In this document: one piece after another, positions 25,651 through 34,437 of the stretch
Numbering within the stretch: the first letter of the stretch is position 1
How the letters are laid out: each line of letters begins with the position of its first letter
Source of the DNA: JBJMQS01 sp045802605
Lineage (GTDB): Bacteria > Planctomycetota > Planctomycetia > Gemmatales > Gemmataceae
NCBI GenBank assembly: GCA_045802605.1
Contig: JBJMQS010000027.1
Location: 16,459 to 80,458, forward strand
DNA: 64,000 nt
Direction of reading: 5' to 3'
The notes under the pieces: model-generated
Seen by the model: only the letters and a program-made list of their open reading frames with translations
The model's database searches: none
Told to the model about the DNA's origin: nothing
Program-made: the position numbers and the translations under genes

Positions 25651-26681
25651 CGAACCGGTAAGCTTGCCCCGTTCGCCTCGGTGGGCCGGCACTTGTCGTC
25701 ATTGTCATCGAGCACGGCTTGGGCACGAAAAAACTGCGGATCCTCGATGAGGCGAAGGTGAGGCCGCTCGCGCACCCACTTGGCGGTTTCTTCAGGCGGC
25801 CTTCCTTCCTGCATCAACTGTCCCGTCAGCGGATTACTCACATTGGTCGTCTGTCCCCATGGCCAAATGCCAATGAACTTCTCGTTCCGCAGGGTGCGCC
25901 GGACATATTCGGGATGCCAATCCGGAGTGGATGATCGGTGATCCTTGGGTGCGCCCAAGTGTGTGAGCTCGCGGCCGATCCAAGCGATGCTCTTTTTCTC
26001 GTCAACGAACCAGACGAAAATCTGTCGCACCCACCTGGCATGCTCCTCATTGATGATCACCTTCATTCGTGGCAGTGGGTTCCGCCCGTGACGACCAGTC
26101 TCGGTTCCAGGGATCGGCTCGGAGCCATAGCCGAAACACCAATCGCCAGTGCTCCAATCATTGAGAACGGCGTGCTCTTGACCGCGAAGGACCGCTGCGC
26201 GCAACGCTTTGATGTATTGTTCATGAACCCACGACATAAAGTTTGCCATGAGGTCCCAATTATTGTTGTGCGAATCAATGCCCTCGCTGACTGAAATGAT
26301 CCGGACACGGTAGTTGTAAACCAAGTCCTTGAGCATCGGCATCGTGATCACCGATTCTCGCGCCAAACGAGATAGGCTGTCGAAATAGACGACTTGAAAT
26401 TGCGCATCCTTGGCAGCCGCCAAGAGCGCATTTAGCCCGGCCCGCTCGCGCTTGGTGCCCGAAACCGCGCTGTCGGAAAACTCGAAGGTTTGGAGGAGCT
26501 CGTGCTTATTACCATCGGCCGCTTCGCGGCAGCGCCGCTGCTGTTGCTCGATGCTGGATTCGTCCTGAAGGTCGGAGCTATAGCGCGAGTAGCTGGCCGC
26601 TAGAATGGTTTCGGCTGGCGTTTGTGGTTGTCGGCGACGGGACCGGCGGGCCAAGCTACTATTGAGCAAGAATGCCGGCAC
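25593..26681 (-). pseudogene. Large serine recombinase, N-terminal catalytic and recombinase domains (frameshifted)
   Basis: The resolvase domain starts AASYSRYSSDLQDESSIEQQ, which carries the catalytic serine and its arginine. DSLSRLARESVI gives the second active-site arginine cluster. The recombinase domain follows (WIGRELTHLGAP, then the RTLRNEKFIGIW segment). The frame ends at 25593 shortly before the zinc ribbon, which continues in the +1 frame. A one-base insertion near 25620-25650 is the simplest explanation. I chose the GTG at 26681. The only ATG (26918) lies beyond the right att repeat and adds an implausible hydrophobic leader. It was probably the integrase of this island. Confidence 0.8.
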
Positions 26682-26848
26682 CAGCGGTGTAGCCGAGTGT
26701 GCTGAAACTGTGCTGAAGTTATTGCCAAATAGTGGCAAACGACCACAAACAAACGCAAGCAACAGAAATGCTGCAACCCATTGCAAGATCCTGACTTTTG
26801 CCGCAATATGGCTACGCTGAGTGAGATGCGGAAATGGGGCGTGGACTT

Positions 26849-26864
26849 TCTCATCCTCTCCGCT
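26849..26864 (+). repeat. attR-like direct repeat
   Basis: This is the right copy of the 16-bp repeat, identical to the tRNA-Ser 3' end at 20855-20870. Flanking bases differ on both sides (a/t at the 5' side, a/t at the 3' side), so the identity block is exactly 16 bp. It lies upstream of the recombinase catalytic domain, where an integrase-proximal att site is expected. Confidence 0.8.
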
Positions 26865-26872
26865 TTCTTTTT

Positions 26873-26919
26873 CATGTCGGTTGGCACGTAGCCTAATCTT
26901 CGAAAGACCAACCGGCATG
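26873..26919. repeat. Imperfect hairpin just outside attR
   Basis: The arms 26873-26884 and 26908-26919 pair over 12 bp with one G-T wobble, around a 23-nt loop. It begins 9 bp outside attR and 20 bp before pgi. It may be the original hairpin downstream of tRNA-Ser before insertion; no T-tract is attached. Confidence 0.45.
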
Positions 26920-26939
26920 GACTTTGTGAGAACAAAATC

Positions 26940-28523
26940 ATGCCCGAATTAGACTCTGGCGGACTCTGGCGTCGATTCGATCGTTGGCTTTGTCGAGTGC
27001 CGGCCCTCGGGTTGTCGCTCGATGTGAGCCGTATGGGTTTTGATGACGCCTTCCTGGATCGAATGGCTCCCGAACTGAAGCAAGCATTCGCGGCGATGGA
27101 TGCGCTGGAGCACGGCGCGATCGCCAACCCGGACGAAAAGCGCATGGTCGGCCACTATTGGCTGCGCAATCCCGACCTCGCGCCGAACGCGGAAATCGCC
27201 GCCGAGATTCGCAAGTCAGTCGCGGACATCAAGTCATTCGCTGCCGCGGTCCATAATGGAAAAATTAAACCGCCGAAGGGTGACAAATTCACTCGGGTCT
27301 TGTCGATCGGCATCGGCGGCTCGGCTCTGGGCCCCATGTTCGTGGCCGATGCGCTCGGGGAACCAGCCACCGACCGGATGTCGGTCTCGTTCATCGACAA
27401 TACAGACCCGGACGGCATCGCGCGAATGCTTGAAAGGCACGTCGGCCAGCTTGGGCAAACGTTGTGCATCGTCACATCGAAAAGTGGCGGCACGCCGGAA
27501 ACGCGCAACGGCATGTTGCTCGTCGCCGATGCGTATCGTCGTGCCGGGCTCGATTTTACACGCCATGCCGTCGCCATCACCATGGCCGGCTCACAGATGG
27601 ATCAAGTCGCTACGAAGGAAGGGTGGATCGCGCGCTTCCCCATGTTCGATTGGATCGGCGGGCGGACCAGCGTTCTCTCGGCCGTCGGATTATTGCCGGC
27701 CGCATTGCAAGGATTGAACATCGACGATCTGTTGAGTGGCGCATCGGATTGTGACGAGGCCACGCGCCGGCACGACCTGGCGACCAATCCCGCCGCCCTC
27801 ATGGCACTCATGTGGCACCATGCCACTGAAGGCCGCGGCAAGAAAGATATGGTGGTGTTGCCGTACAAGGATCGGCTGCTGTTGTTCAGCCGATACTTGC
27901 AGCAGTTGGTGATGGAGTCTTTGGGGAAAGAGTACGACCTGCAGGGCCGCAAAGTGTTTCAGGGCCTATCGGTCTACGGCAACAAAGGTTCCACCGATCA
28001 GCACGCTTACGTGCAACAGCTCCGCGAGGGCATCCCGAACTTCTTCGCTGTCTTTATTCGCGTTCTGCAAGACGGCGGCTCCACTCAGCAACTCGATCCC
28101 GGCGTAACCGCCGGCGACTACTTGCACGGATTTCTCTTGGGAACTCGCGCGGCCCTCTTCGAAAACGGCCGCGAGTCGATGACTATCACCATTCCGCACG
28201 TCGATGCACGCCAGGTCGGCGGATTGATCGCCTTGTTTGAACGAGCCGTCGGTCTGTACGCCAGCTTGGTCGGCGTCAACGCCTATCACCAACCGGGCGT
28301 CGAAGCCGGCAAGAAAGCCGCCGCATCGGTGTTGACGTTGCAGGCGAAGGTCACCGGCTCGCTATCGGCGACTCCGCAAACGGCCGAGGCTATCGCAGCT
28401 TCCATCGGCGCGGACAATCAGGTGGAAACGGTGTATCTGCTTCTGGAGCATTTGGCCGCCAACCATCGCGCCGCGAAGGTTGGCGAGGGGAGCCCGGGAG
28501 AAATACGTTTTCAAAGTGTTTGA
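26940..28523 (+). CDS. pgi: Glucose-6-phosphate isomerase
   Basis: This 527-residue enzyme interconverts glucose 6-phosphate and fructose 6-phosphate. Sugar-phosphate binding segments are GIGGSALGP (about residues 123-131), VTSKSGGTPETRN (about 178-190), and WIGGRTSVLSAVGLLP. The C-terminal catalytic region has YGNKGSTDQHAYVQQLREG. The length is typical of the long bacterial form. The gene starts 75 bp outside the island's right repeat, so in the empty site it would directly follow tRNA-Ser. Confidence 0.95.
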   Translation: MPELDSGGLWRRFDRWLCRVPALGLSLDVSRMGFDDAFLDRMAPELKQAFAAMDALEHGAIANPDEKRMVGHYWLRNPDLAPNAEIAAEIRKSVADIKSFAAAVHNGKIKPPKGDKFTRVLSIGIGGSALGPMFVADALGEPATDRMSVSFIDNTDPDGIARMLERHVGQLGQTLCIVTSKSGGTPETRNGMLLVADAYRRAGLDFTRHAVAITMAGSQMDQVATKEGWIARFPMFDWIGGRTSVLSAVGLLPAALQGLNIDDLLSGASDCDEATRRHDLATNPAALMALMWHHATEGRGKKDMVVLPYKDRLLLFSRYLQQLVMESLGKEYDLQGRKVFQGLSVYGNKGSTDQHAYVQQLREGIPNFFAVFIRVLQDGGSTQQLDPGVTAGDYLHGFLLGTRAALFENGRESMTITIPHVDARQVGGLIALFERAVGLYASLVGVNAYHQPGVEAGKKAAASVLTLQAKVTGSLSATPQTAEAIAASIGADNQVETVYLLLEHLAANHRAAKVGEGSPGEIRFQSV

Positions 28524-28536
28524 TGCAGAATACCGC

Positions 28537-30342
28537 TCAACCAGCGGTGCGTCGGGCTTCCAATTCTTGCCAGCGCGCGTAGTGTGCGGCCACGGCGCGC
28601 TCGGCCGCTTCGAGCGCGTGACACGCTTCCGCCAAAGCGACATGCCCTAAGTTCGCCGCCTGCTCAACCGCCCGATGCCGCGCGGCCACCTCTTCTTCCG
28701 CCGCTAGGATGATGCTCTCCATCTGGTCCCACTCTTGCTGCTCGCGGAAGCTCAGCTTCTTTGGCTTCGCCACTGCCGCGGCTGCGGTGCGGCGAGTGAC
28801 CGCAGGCTTCGGAGGAGCCGGGGCGATTGCGCGCTCGTAGGCATCGAGCCATTGATCTACGCTCGCATACATCCCGGCCGCGCCGCGGCCGTCGAGGCCG
28901 ATGACCTGCGTGCACAGCCGGTCTAACAAGTCGCGATCGTGGCTAACAATGACGGCCGCGCCGGGAAACTCGGTCAGGCTTTCTTCCAAGACCTCAAGCG
29001 CTGGGATATCGAGATCGTTAGTCGGCTCGTCTAAGAGGAGCACGTCGGCTGGCTGCACCATGAGTTGTGCGATGCGCACGCGGGCTTGCTCGCCGCCACT
29101 GAGTTCGCCAACAACGATGTCGAGTTGCTCTGGAGCAAATTGGAACTGTTTCGCCCAAGACACCACGTGCCGAGGAATGTCACGAACCATGACGGTATCG
29201 CCGTTGGGGCTGAGCGCACGCTTCAGCGTCGCATTGAGATCCAGATTCGCACGACCTTGCTCGAACATCACGAGCCGCAATGTATCGGCACGCCGGACTT
29301 GCCCCGCATCCGGCTCCAATTCCCCGGCCAGCACTCGAAGGATGGTGCTTTTGCCGCTGCCGTTGGGCCCGAGCAACCCGAGCTTTATTCCTGGGACAAG
29401 TTCTACATCCAGATTCGAGAAGAGCGGCCGATTGCCGAGCGACTTGGCGATCCCAGTGGCAGTCAGCAATTTCCGAGTTTGCCGGCCAGTGGCGACGAAA
29501 TCAATGCCCGAGGAGCCGGCGGCATTGTTTCGATAGTTGAGTTCCGCAAGCTCGGCCCGCCGTTGTGCCGCCTCTTCGATCCGCGACGCTGATTTCCGAG
29601 TGCGAGCCCGGGCCTTATGAGCGAGCCAATCGGTCTCCAGCCGAACTTGATTGGCCACGGCCTCCTGTTTGCGTGCTTGTCCTTCCAGAAAATCGGTTCT
29701 GCGTTCGGCGAACTCGTCGTAGGAACCCGGCGCGCGAAACACGCCGCCCGGAAATACGCGATTGATTTCCATCACCTCGTCGGCGACGGCCCGCAAAAAA
29801 GCGCGATCGTGCGTCGCCACCAAATAACCAAACGGGGCGGCCCGCAAAAGTTTCTCGAGCCACACGATGCCGGGCAGATCGAGATGATTGGTCGGTTCAT
29901 CGAGCAACAGTAGGTCTGGCTTCTGAACGATTTCGCGGGCCAGCGCGAGCCGCTTCCGCCATCCGCCCGAAAGTGTTTCGGCGAGTTGGGCGGGATCTTT
30001 GAATCCCACCTGCGTGAGCGTGATGTTCGCCCGCGTGTCCCGCTCGTGTTCATCGATTGCTTCGTCAGATAATGCCGCGATCAACACATCGTGCACCGAC
30101 TGACCGGGAGCAAATTGATCAATTTGCGCTAGATAGCCGACACGCGCCGACCGGCGTTGTGTGCGTTGCCCAGCGTCCGGCTCCTCGCGCCCGGCGAGGA
30201 TTCGCATCAGGGTGGATTTCCCCGCACCGTTCGGCCCGATGAGCCCAACTCGTTCGCCCGCCCGAAGCTCCAACGACAAATCGCTGAACAAAGGCCGATG
30301 GCTGTAACTCTTGGTCAATCCCTGAACGCTCAACAACGTCAT
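28537..30342 (-). CDS. uup: ABC-F family ATPase, Uup-like
   Basis: This 601-residue protein has two fused ATPase domains and no membrane segment. Walker A sequences are GPNGAGKST and GPNGSGKST. Signatures are LSGGWRKRLALA and LSGGEQARVRIA, each followed by LLLDEPTNHLDL or LLLDEPTNDLDI. The linker (about residues 230-300) is shortened relative to EttA. A charged C-terminal coiled coil (last 80 residues, QEWDQMESIILAAEEEVAARH) is the Uup hallmark that binds branched DNA or ribosomes. I chose the ATG at 30342 (MTLLSVQGLTKSYS). An upstream in-frame ATG at 30369 would add nine residues. Confidence 0.92.
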   Translation of the reverse strand: MTLLSVQGLTKSYSHRPLFSDLSLELRAGERVGLIGPNGAGKSTLMRILAGREEPDAGQRTQRRSARVGYLAQIDQFAPGQSVHDVLIAALSDEAIDEHERDTRANITLTQVGFKDPAQLAETLSGGWRKRLALAREIVQKPDLLLLDEPTNHLDLPGIVWLEKLLRAAPFGYLVATHDRAFLRAVADEVMEINRVFPGGVFRAPGSYDEFAERRTDFLEGQARKQEAVANQVRLETDWLAHKARARTRKSASRIEEAAQRRAELAELNYRNNAAGSSGIDFVATGRQTRKLLTATGIAKSLGNRPLFSNLDVELVPGIKLGLLGPNGSGKSTILRVLAGELEPDAGQVRRADTLRLVMFEQGRANLDLNATLKRALSPNGDTVMVRDIPRHVVSWAKQFQFAPEQLDIVVGELSGGEQARVRIAQLMVQPADVLLLDEPTNDLDIPALEVLEESLTEFPGAAVIVSHDRDLLDRLCTQVIGLDGRGAAGMYASVDQWLDAYERAIAPAPPKPAVTRRTAAAAVAKPKKLSFREQQEWDQMESIILAAEEEVAARHRAVEQAANLGHVALAEACHALEAAERAVAAHYARWQELEARRTAG

Positions 30343-30421
30343 TCGCCATTTCCTGCGAGGGCATGTCACCTCAATATATCAAGCGTGCAATTGCCCGTGC
30401 CGCACGAGTAATGGCACAGGG

Positions 30422-33400
30422 CTAAGCCCTGGCCTCGCGGCGGATGCCGTAGTAAATGAGGTTCCCTGCCGTACAGAACAATATCAATCCAATCAAAGTC
30501 CAGCCAAATAGGCCGATGTGCTTGACCGGCTCGTGATCCTGCAGCATTGTCAAGCCCGGCCGCTCCAACGTTTCGAAGAAAGCCGTTTGATCCTCGACCC
30601 ACCGCGCTTCGCCCGTGATCTCGTCGCTATCGATGAAACCGATGAACTGCAACTCGGCGTTCTCGGAGTTCACTTCGTCCTTGACCTTGCGCACGATTTC
30701 ATTCGCAGGCATCGTTTGCGTTCCAAGAATGGGTTTCACCGGGAAGTGAATCGGCTCGGCGTTCGCGCCATAGGAGCGGAACACCAACTCGGTGCAAACC
30801 AATTTGTCGCGCGTGGTGAAATCGAATTCGAAGTCGTATGGCTTGCCGGCATGACCAAATGCCTGAGCGATCGCCTCTTTGATTTGCGCCGCCGAGAGCT
30901 TCGGCCGCAAAACCGCGGCTGCGTCGGCCGTGCCGATCGAATGCTCGAGCGTACTGAACACGACGCCCTCACCTATGGCCTCAATGATCACCGGCTTGTG
31001 ACCATTGGCATTCTCCTTGCAAAGCGCGTCCCACGCCACGCGCACGCGCGGGTCTTGATCCAAACCCATGCGGGCCAGATCGTCACACGTGCCGAAGTAC
31101 AGCGTCGCATGGGGCCAATAGCCAGGCAGAAAAGCATTCGACACGAACCAATTGCGACGCTCCAAGACGATGTCGCCCGGTTGGAGGTACGCTCGCAACT
31201 GCGCCAGAAGCGGCGCCGAGATCAACCCCCCCCCCACCCGCGGATCGCGAATCTTCATGTGGCCCATCCAACTGGAAACGGCCGACTGCACTTCATAGTG
31301 CAGTGCGCGAATTACTTTTTTGAGATCTTTGGCCGCGACGAGCGTTTCCTGCTGCCACTGCTGACCTGCCAGCCGTGCGGCTGTCCCCTGCGACGAAAGA
31401 ATGGCTAAATGAAACGGTGAATAATCGCTATTCGTAGTTAAGCCACATGCGGCGAAACGATCGGCGTGGGCGACATAATACTGCTGAGCCGCGTGGAAAA
31501 GGCTAACGTTCGCACGGCTTGCGAGGTTACGTTCGATGGCATCATACAACCCCGACGGGATGCCCCAAGCCGGCTCACCTTCGTTGAGTCGGGTGATTGT
31601 TTGGTCGTTGCGAGCGAACTGGTGCACGAATTTCAGCGCACCCTCGTAAAGGCTGCTGGCGGCCGTGTATCCCACCAGGAACGTCCGCAGCCGCAACGTT
31701 TCATCATCGAGCTGCGCATATCGTTGATAGCGCCAGATCATGCGGATGAGAGCGGTGCGGTAATTGATGAAGCTCAAGAGCAGTTGCCGAAGAGCGTTGT
31801 TGTCGTCTTCGATTTGATAGCTGCGACGTCCCGCGGCAAAGTCCGCGGAGAGCATCGTCGACTTGCGCTCCAAATCCGCAAGACCGCTCAGGATTGCGCG
31901 CAACGTCTTCTCGTCGCTCACAAGCTGGGATTCAAGAGCCGCCCGCGGAAGGCTTGCCAGATCGACACCGCCATTAGGATCGACGATCGCTTGGGCCGCG
32001 TACCAGTGCCAGAAAAACCATGCGGCGACCACAACGACCGCGGCACAGGTCGCCCGCTTAACTCGCTTGAACCAAACGTGGCGCCAGTGTCGCTTCGGCG
32101 GTGCTGGCTCTGGAGCTGAGACCGCTTCATATTCCGTCGCCAAGTCAGCAAGGCGGCTGTTCAATTCCCCGCGCTGAGCACGCAGTTCGAGCAATCGCCG
32201 CCGGCGAAAAAGAAACCGCACTTCGTGCCACGCCAGCGCGGCCGCCCTTCGCGCCCGCCGCCAATACGCCAAGCTCAAGAGGCCGAGAAACGGCATCACG
32301 ACCAAGCACGTCGCCGCAAACCAGGTGGTGAAATAGCTGAACATCCACCAGCCCCACGCGACATACCACAGGGCGTAAATCAGCAATCCGTAAAGCAAGA
32401 GCGTATGGGCACGGGATGCTTTGCGACCATCACTCCGCGCCGCCACGACCGCGCGAACCACCGTGAACGGCACGATATGCAAGAAGGTGCCCACGAGCGC
32501 TGGCACAGAGAACAGGAGTAGCGCGAGCCAATGCCAAATTAGTAAGAGCGCTACTGACCAACCGCGACGGTTCAAATTCGGTGAGGCGACGGAAAGGCCT
32601 TCGCCATGGACCGCATTCCGATAGTCCGTGATGGCCTGGGCCACTTCCTCGGCACGCGGACGGTCGGTGGCGAGGAAATGATTCATCGCATCGGCGATTC
32701 GTTTGCGCCGCCGTATTGGCGCGGCCTTGCCCTTCGTCTTGCCGGAGGGGGCCAGCGTTTCCAGTTCCGGAAGAAACGGCTCCCAACAGGGTTCATCCAG
32801 ATGAACCGTGGCGGCTTTCAATCGACGGTCCAATTCCGCGGTCACGGCGCGAGTCGCCGGGGCAGCCTTGTCTTGGTGTTGCTCCAAATACGAATTCACC
32901 TCAATCGGCTCGCCGACCTGAATCCACACGCTGCTGCGAAATCGTTCCTTGTGTTCGTAGTTAATTCCGAGCGGGATGATCTTCACGCCTTTCGAACCGC
33001 CCGCGGCGGCCTGCACGGCGACCCGGGCCGCTCCGGAGCGGACGTCTTCGACGTGAACAGCGTCGTGGGACTTGCCTTCTGGAAAAAGTCCGACGGCGTT
33101 TCCCGCGATGAGCAACTGAGCCGCCGCGTCGAGAGTTTCGAAGTTCCGCCGCACTTGGGCGAAATCGTCGCTGCCGCGATAGGCCGGCAACATGCCTGTC
33201 GCCCGCATCACCGCTCCGAGCAACGGGACATCAAATAGCGGAGCTTTGGCGAGGAACCGAACATTTCGGCGTGCCGCGATCCCCACCATCACGGGGTCGA
33301 GGAGCGAATTGGCGTGGTTGGCGCAGATCAATACCGGGCCGCTTTTCGGAATTCTCTCTTTGCCGCTGACCGTTACATGCGGGTAAAACCGCCGCACCAA

Positions 33401-33457
33401 CCATCGCATCACCCGACGTGCCAGCGTGCCGGTCCACTTGTCGCCTGTCGGAGTCAT
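30422..33457 (-). CDS. Fusion: PlsC-type acyltransferase with C-terminal YiiX/LRAT-like papain-fold domain
   Basis: This 1011-residue protein begins with a 1-acylglycerol-phosphate acyltransferase-like domain (residues 1-240) with the catalytic motif NHANSLLDP (H and D four apart) and the acceptor-site motif LFPEGKSH. Three to four membrane helices follow (about 300-420) and a further helix near 475. The C-terminal third is a permuted papain fold of the YiiX/LRAT class: LQPGDIVLERRNWFVSNAFLPG, a histidine in GYWPHATLYFG, and the nucleophile cysteine in KLVCTELVFRSYG. That fold often handles acyl-lipid linkages. It overlaps the upstream CDF gene by 4 bp. The combination suggests acyl transfer and release on one polypeptide at the membrane. 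Confidence 0.88.
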   Translation of the reverse strand: MTPTGDKWTGTLARRVMRWLVRRFYPHVTVSGKERIPKSGPVLICANHANSLLDPVMVGIAARRNVRFLAKAPLFDVPLLGAVMRATGMLPAYRGSDDFAQVRRNFETLDAAAQLLIAGNAVGLFPEGKSHDAVHVEDVRSGAARVAVQAAAGGSKGVKIIPLGINYEHKERFRSSVWIQVGEPIEVNSYLEQHQDKAAPATRAVTAELDRRLKAATVHLDEPCWEPFLPELETLAPSGKTKGKAAPIRRRKRIADAMNHFLATDRPRAEEVAQAITDYRNAVHGEGLSVASPNLNRRGWSVALLLIWHWLALLLFSVPALVGTFLHIVPFTVVRAVVAARSDGRKASRAHTLLLYGLLIYALWYVAWGWWMFSYFTTWFAATCLVVMPFLGLLSLAYWRRARRAAALAWHEVRFLFRRRRLLELRAQRGELNSRLADLATEYEAVSAPEPAPPKRHWRHVWFKRVKRATCAAVVVVAAWFFWHWYAAQAIVDPNGGVDLASLPRAALESQLVSDEKTLRAILSGLADLERKSTMLSADFAAGRRSYQIEDDNNALRQLLLSFINYRTALIRMIWRYQRYAQLDDETLRLRTFLVGYTAASSLYEGALKFVHQFARNDQTITRLNEGEPAWGIPSGLYDAIERNLASRANVSLFHAAQQYYVAHADRFAACGLTTNSDYSPFHLAILSSQGTAARLAGQQWQQETLVAAKDLKKVIRALHYEVQSAVSSWMGHMKIRDPRVGGGLISAPLLAQLRAYLQPGDIVLERRNWFVSNAFLPGYWPHATLYFGTCDDLARMGLDQDPRVRVAWDALCKENANGHKPVIIEAIGEGVVFSTLEHSIGTADAAAVLRPKLSAAQIKEAIAQAFGHAGKPYDFEFDFTTRDKLVCTELVFRSYGANAEPIHFPVKPILGTQTMPANEIVRKVKDEVNSENAELQFIGFIDSDEITGEARWVEDQTAFFETLERPGLTMLQDHEPVKHIGLFGWTLIGLILFCTAGNLIYYGIRREARA
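31226..31235. repeat. Homopolymeric C10 (G10 on coding strand) inside the acyltransferase fusion gene
   Basis: Ten consecutive C residues on the plus strand encode V-G-G-G-L on the minus strand, about 30 residues before the PGDI motif of the papain-fold domain. A change of one base would cut off that domain. Confidence 0.9.
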
Positions 33458-34410
33458 GGGAGTACTTTCTTCGGGAGGGTCGTGCTGTTCTCCACATTGC
33501 TGTCCGTCGCCCAGTATTCTTCCGCAGTGAATACGATGTCCAACACGACGCGGTCATGAAGTTCACGAAGCGACTGCTCGGCGTTCCGGCGAATCTGATC
33601 TAGCTCGACGATCGGCCGGCTTCCGAACCCCTCATCCACCACGACATGGACTAACACAAAGAAGAATCGACCAACCTCGACCATGCGGGCATGCGTCTTG
33701 CGCACTGGCAACCCGGCCAGGGCCTTCGCCAACCGTTGCCGCACTTCGTGCTGCATTTCCGCCGGTGGTGCGCGATGCAACACTTCCCGTACGGCCTCGC
33801 GAATGGTCTTGATCGGCACCCGCATCAACAGGCCCACGACGATGATCACAAAAATCGGATCGGCATACTTGAGCAACGGCGCGAGCGAGGTCGATTGCAG
33901 TAGCAAGTAAACAATAAATCCGACCGTCTCGCCGAGATACAAGCTCCCATCGACAAGCCAGGTCCGGGCATCAACCGCCAGTGCCGGCGAGCCTATTTTG
34001 CGGGCCACGCGAGACTGATACACGAACACGCCGATGCTCCAGACCGCTGAGATCGCAGTGTAATAGATGGCAATCTCCGCATGGATTTCGCGGCCACCGT
34101 GCAAGAGCACCTGAATCGTCACGACTAGTGCGTACGCGCAGATCACGAAGATGAGCAGACCGCGAATCAGGTTCAACAGCGGCTCAAAGTGAGCGTGCCC
34201 AAAGTGGAAGCGTTGCGAAGCCGGCCCTTCAACCAGCCGGGCCACCTGAGCGGCCAGCAGCGTCATCACCACGGAGACGAGTGCGTAGACGCCGTCGAGC
34301 ATGATGGCTTGCGAGTGAGTCAGAATCGCAAAAACAAATCCCAAAATGCTGATTATCAGGAACCCAACACCCGAGATCCGAAAGGCCCGGATTTCGCTAG
34401 GGTTCGTCAT
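33454..34410 (-). CDS. Cation diffusion facilitator family transporter
   Basis: This 318-residue protein has six predicted helices and a cytosolic C-terminal domain (about 220-318). CDF features are the second helix MLDGVYALVSV, the loop FHFGHAHFEPL, and the fifth helix WLVDGSLYL. Of the four residues that bind the transported metal in FieF-like proteins, only one aspartate appears clearly conserved. A serine stands where the second aspartate of helix 2 is expected. Metal choice is therefore uncertain. It overlaps the acyltransferase fusion gene by 4 bp and follows the ceramidase-like gene by 27 bp, forming one operon. Confidence 0.82.
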   Translation of the reverse strand: MTNPSEIRAFRISGVGFLIISILGFVFAILTHSQAIMLDGVYALVSVVMTLLAAQVARLVEGPASQRFHFGHAHFEPLLNLIRGLLIFVICAYALVVTIQVLLHGGREIHAEIAIYYTAISAVWSIGVFVYQSRVARKIGSPALAVDARTWLVDGSLYLGETVGFIVYLLLQSTSLAPLLKYADPIFVIIVVGLLMRVPIKTIREAVREVLHRAPPAEMQHEVRQRLAKALAGLPVRKTHARMVEVGRFFFVLVHVVVDEGFGSRPIVELDQIRRNAEQSLRELHDRVVLDIVFTAEEYWATDSNVENSTTLPKKVLP

Positions 34411-34437
34411 CGATTTGCCTCGAGAAAGTTAGGCCCA

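Larger units (their letters stand above)
20855..26864. mobile_element. tRNA-Ser-integrated island with serine recombinase and Rhs toxin/immunity cargo
   Basis: The 16-bp sequence tctcatcctctccgct occurs at the tRNA-Ser 3' end (20855-20870) and again at 26849-26864, just upstream of a large serine recombinase gene. The roughly 6 kb between contains only minus-strand genes: recombinase remnants, Rhs fragments, and small AT-richer genes unlike the flanking GC-rich housekeeping genes. Flanking genes (tRNA-Ser, then pgi) read normally across the ends. This is the arrangement of an integrated mobile island. The broken recombinase suggests it is now immobile. Confidence 0.8.
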
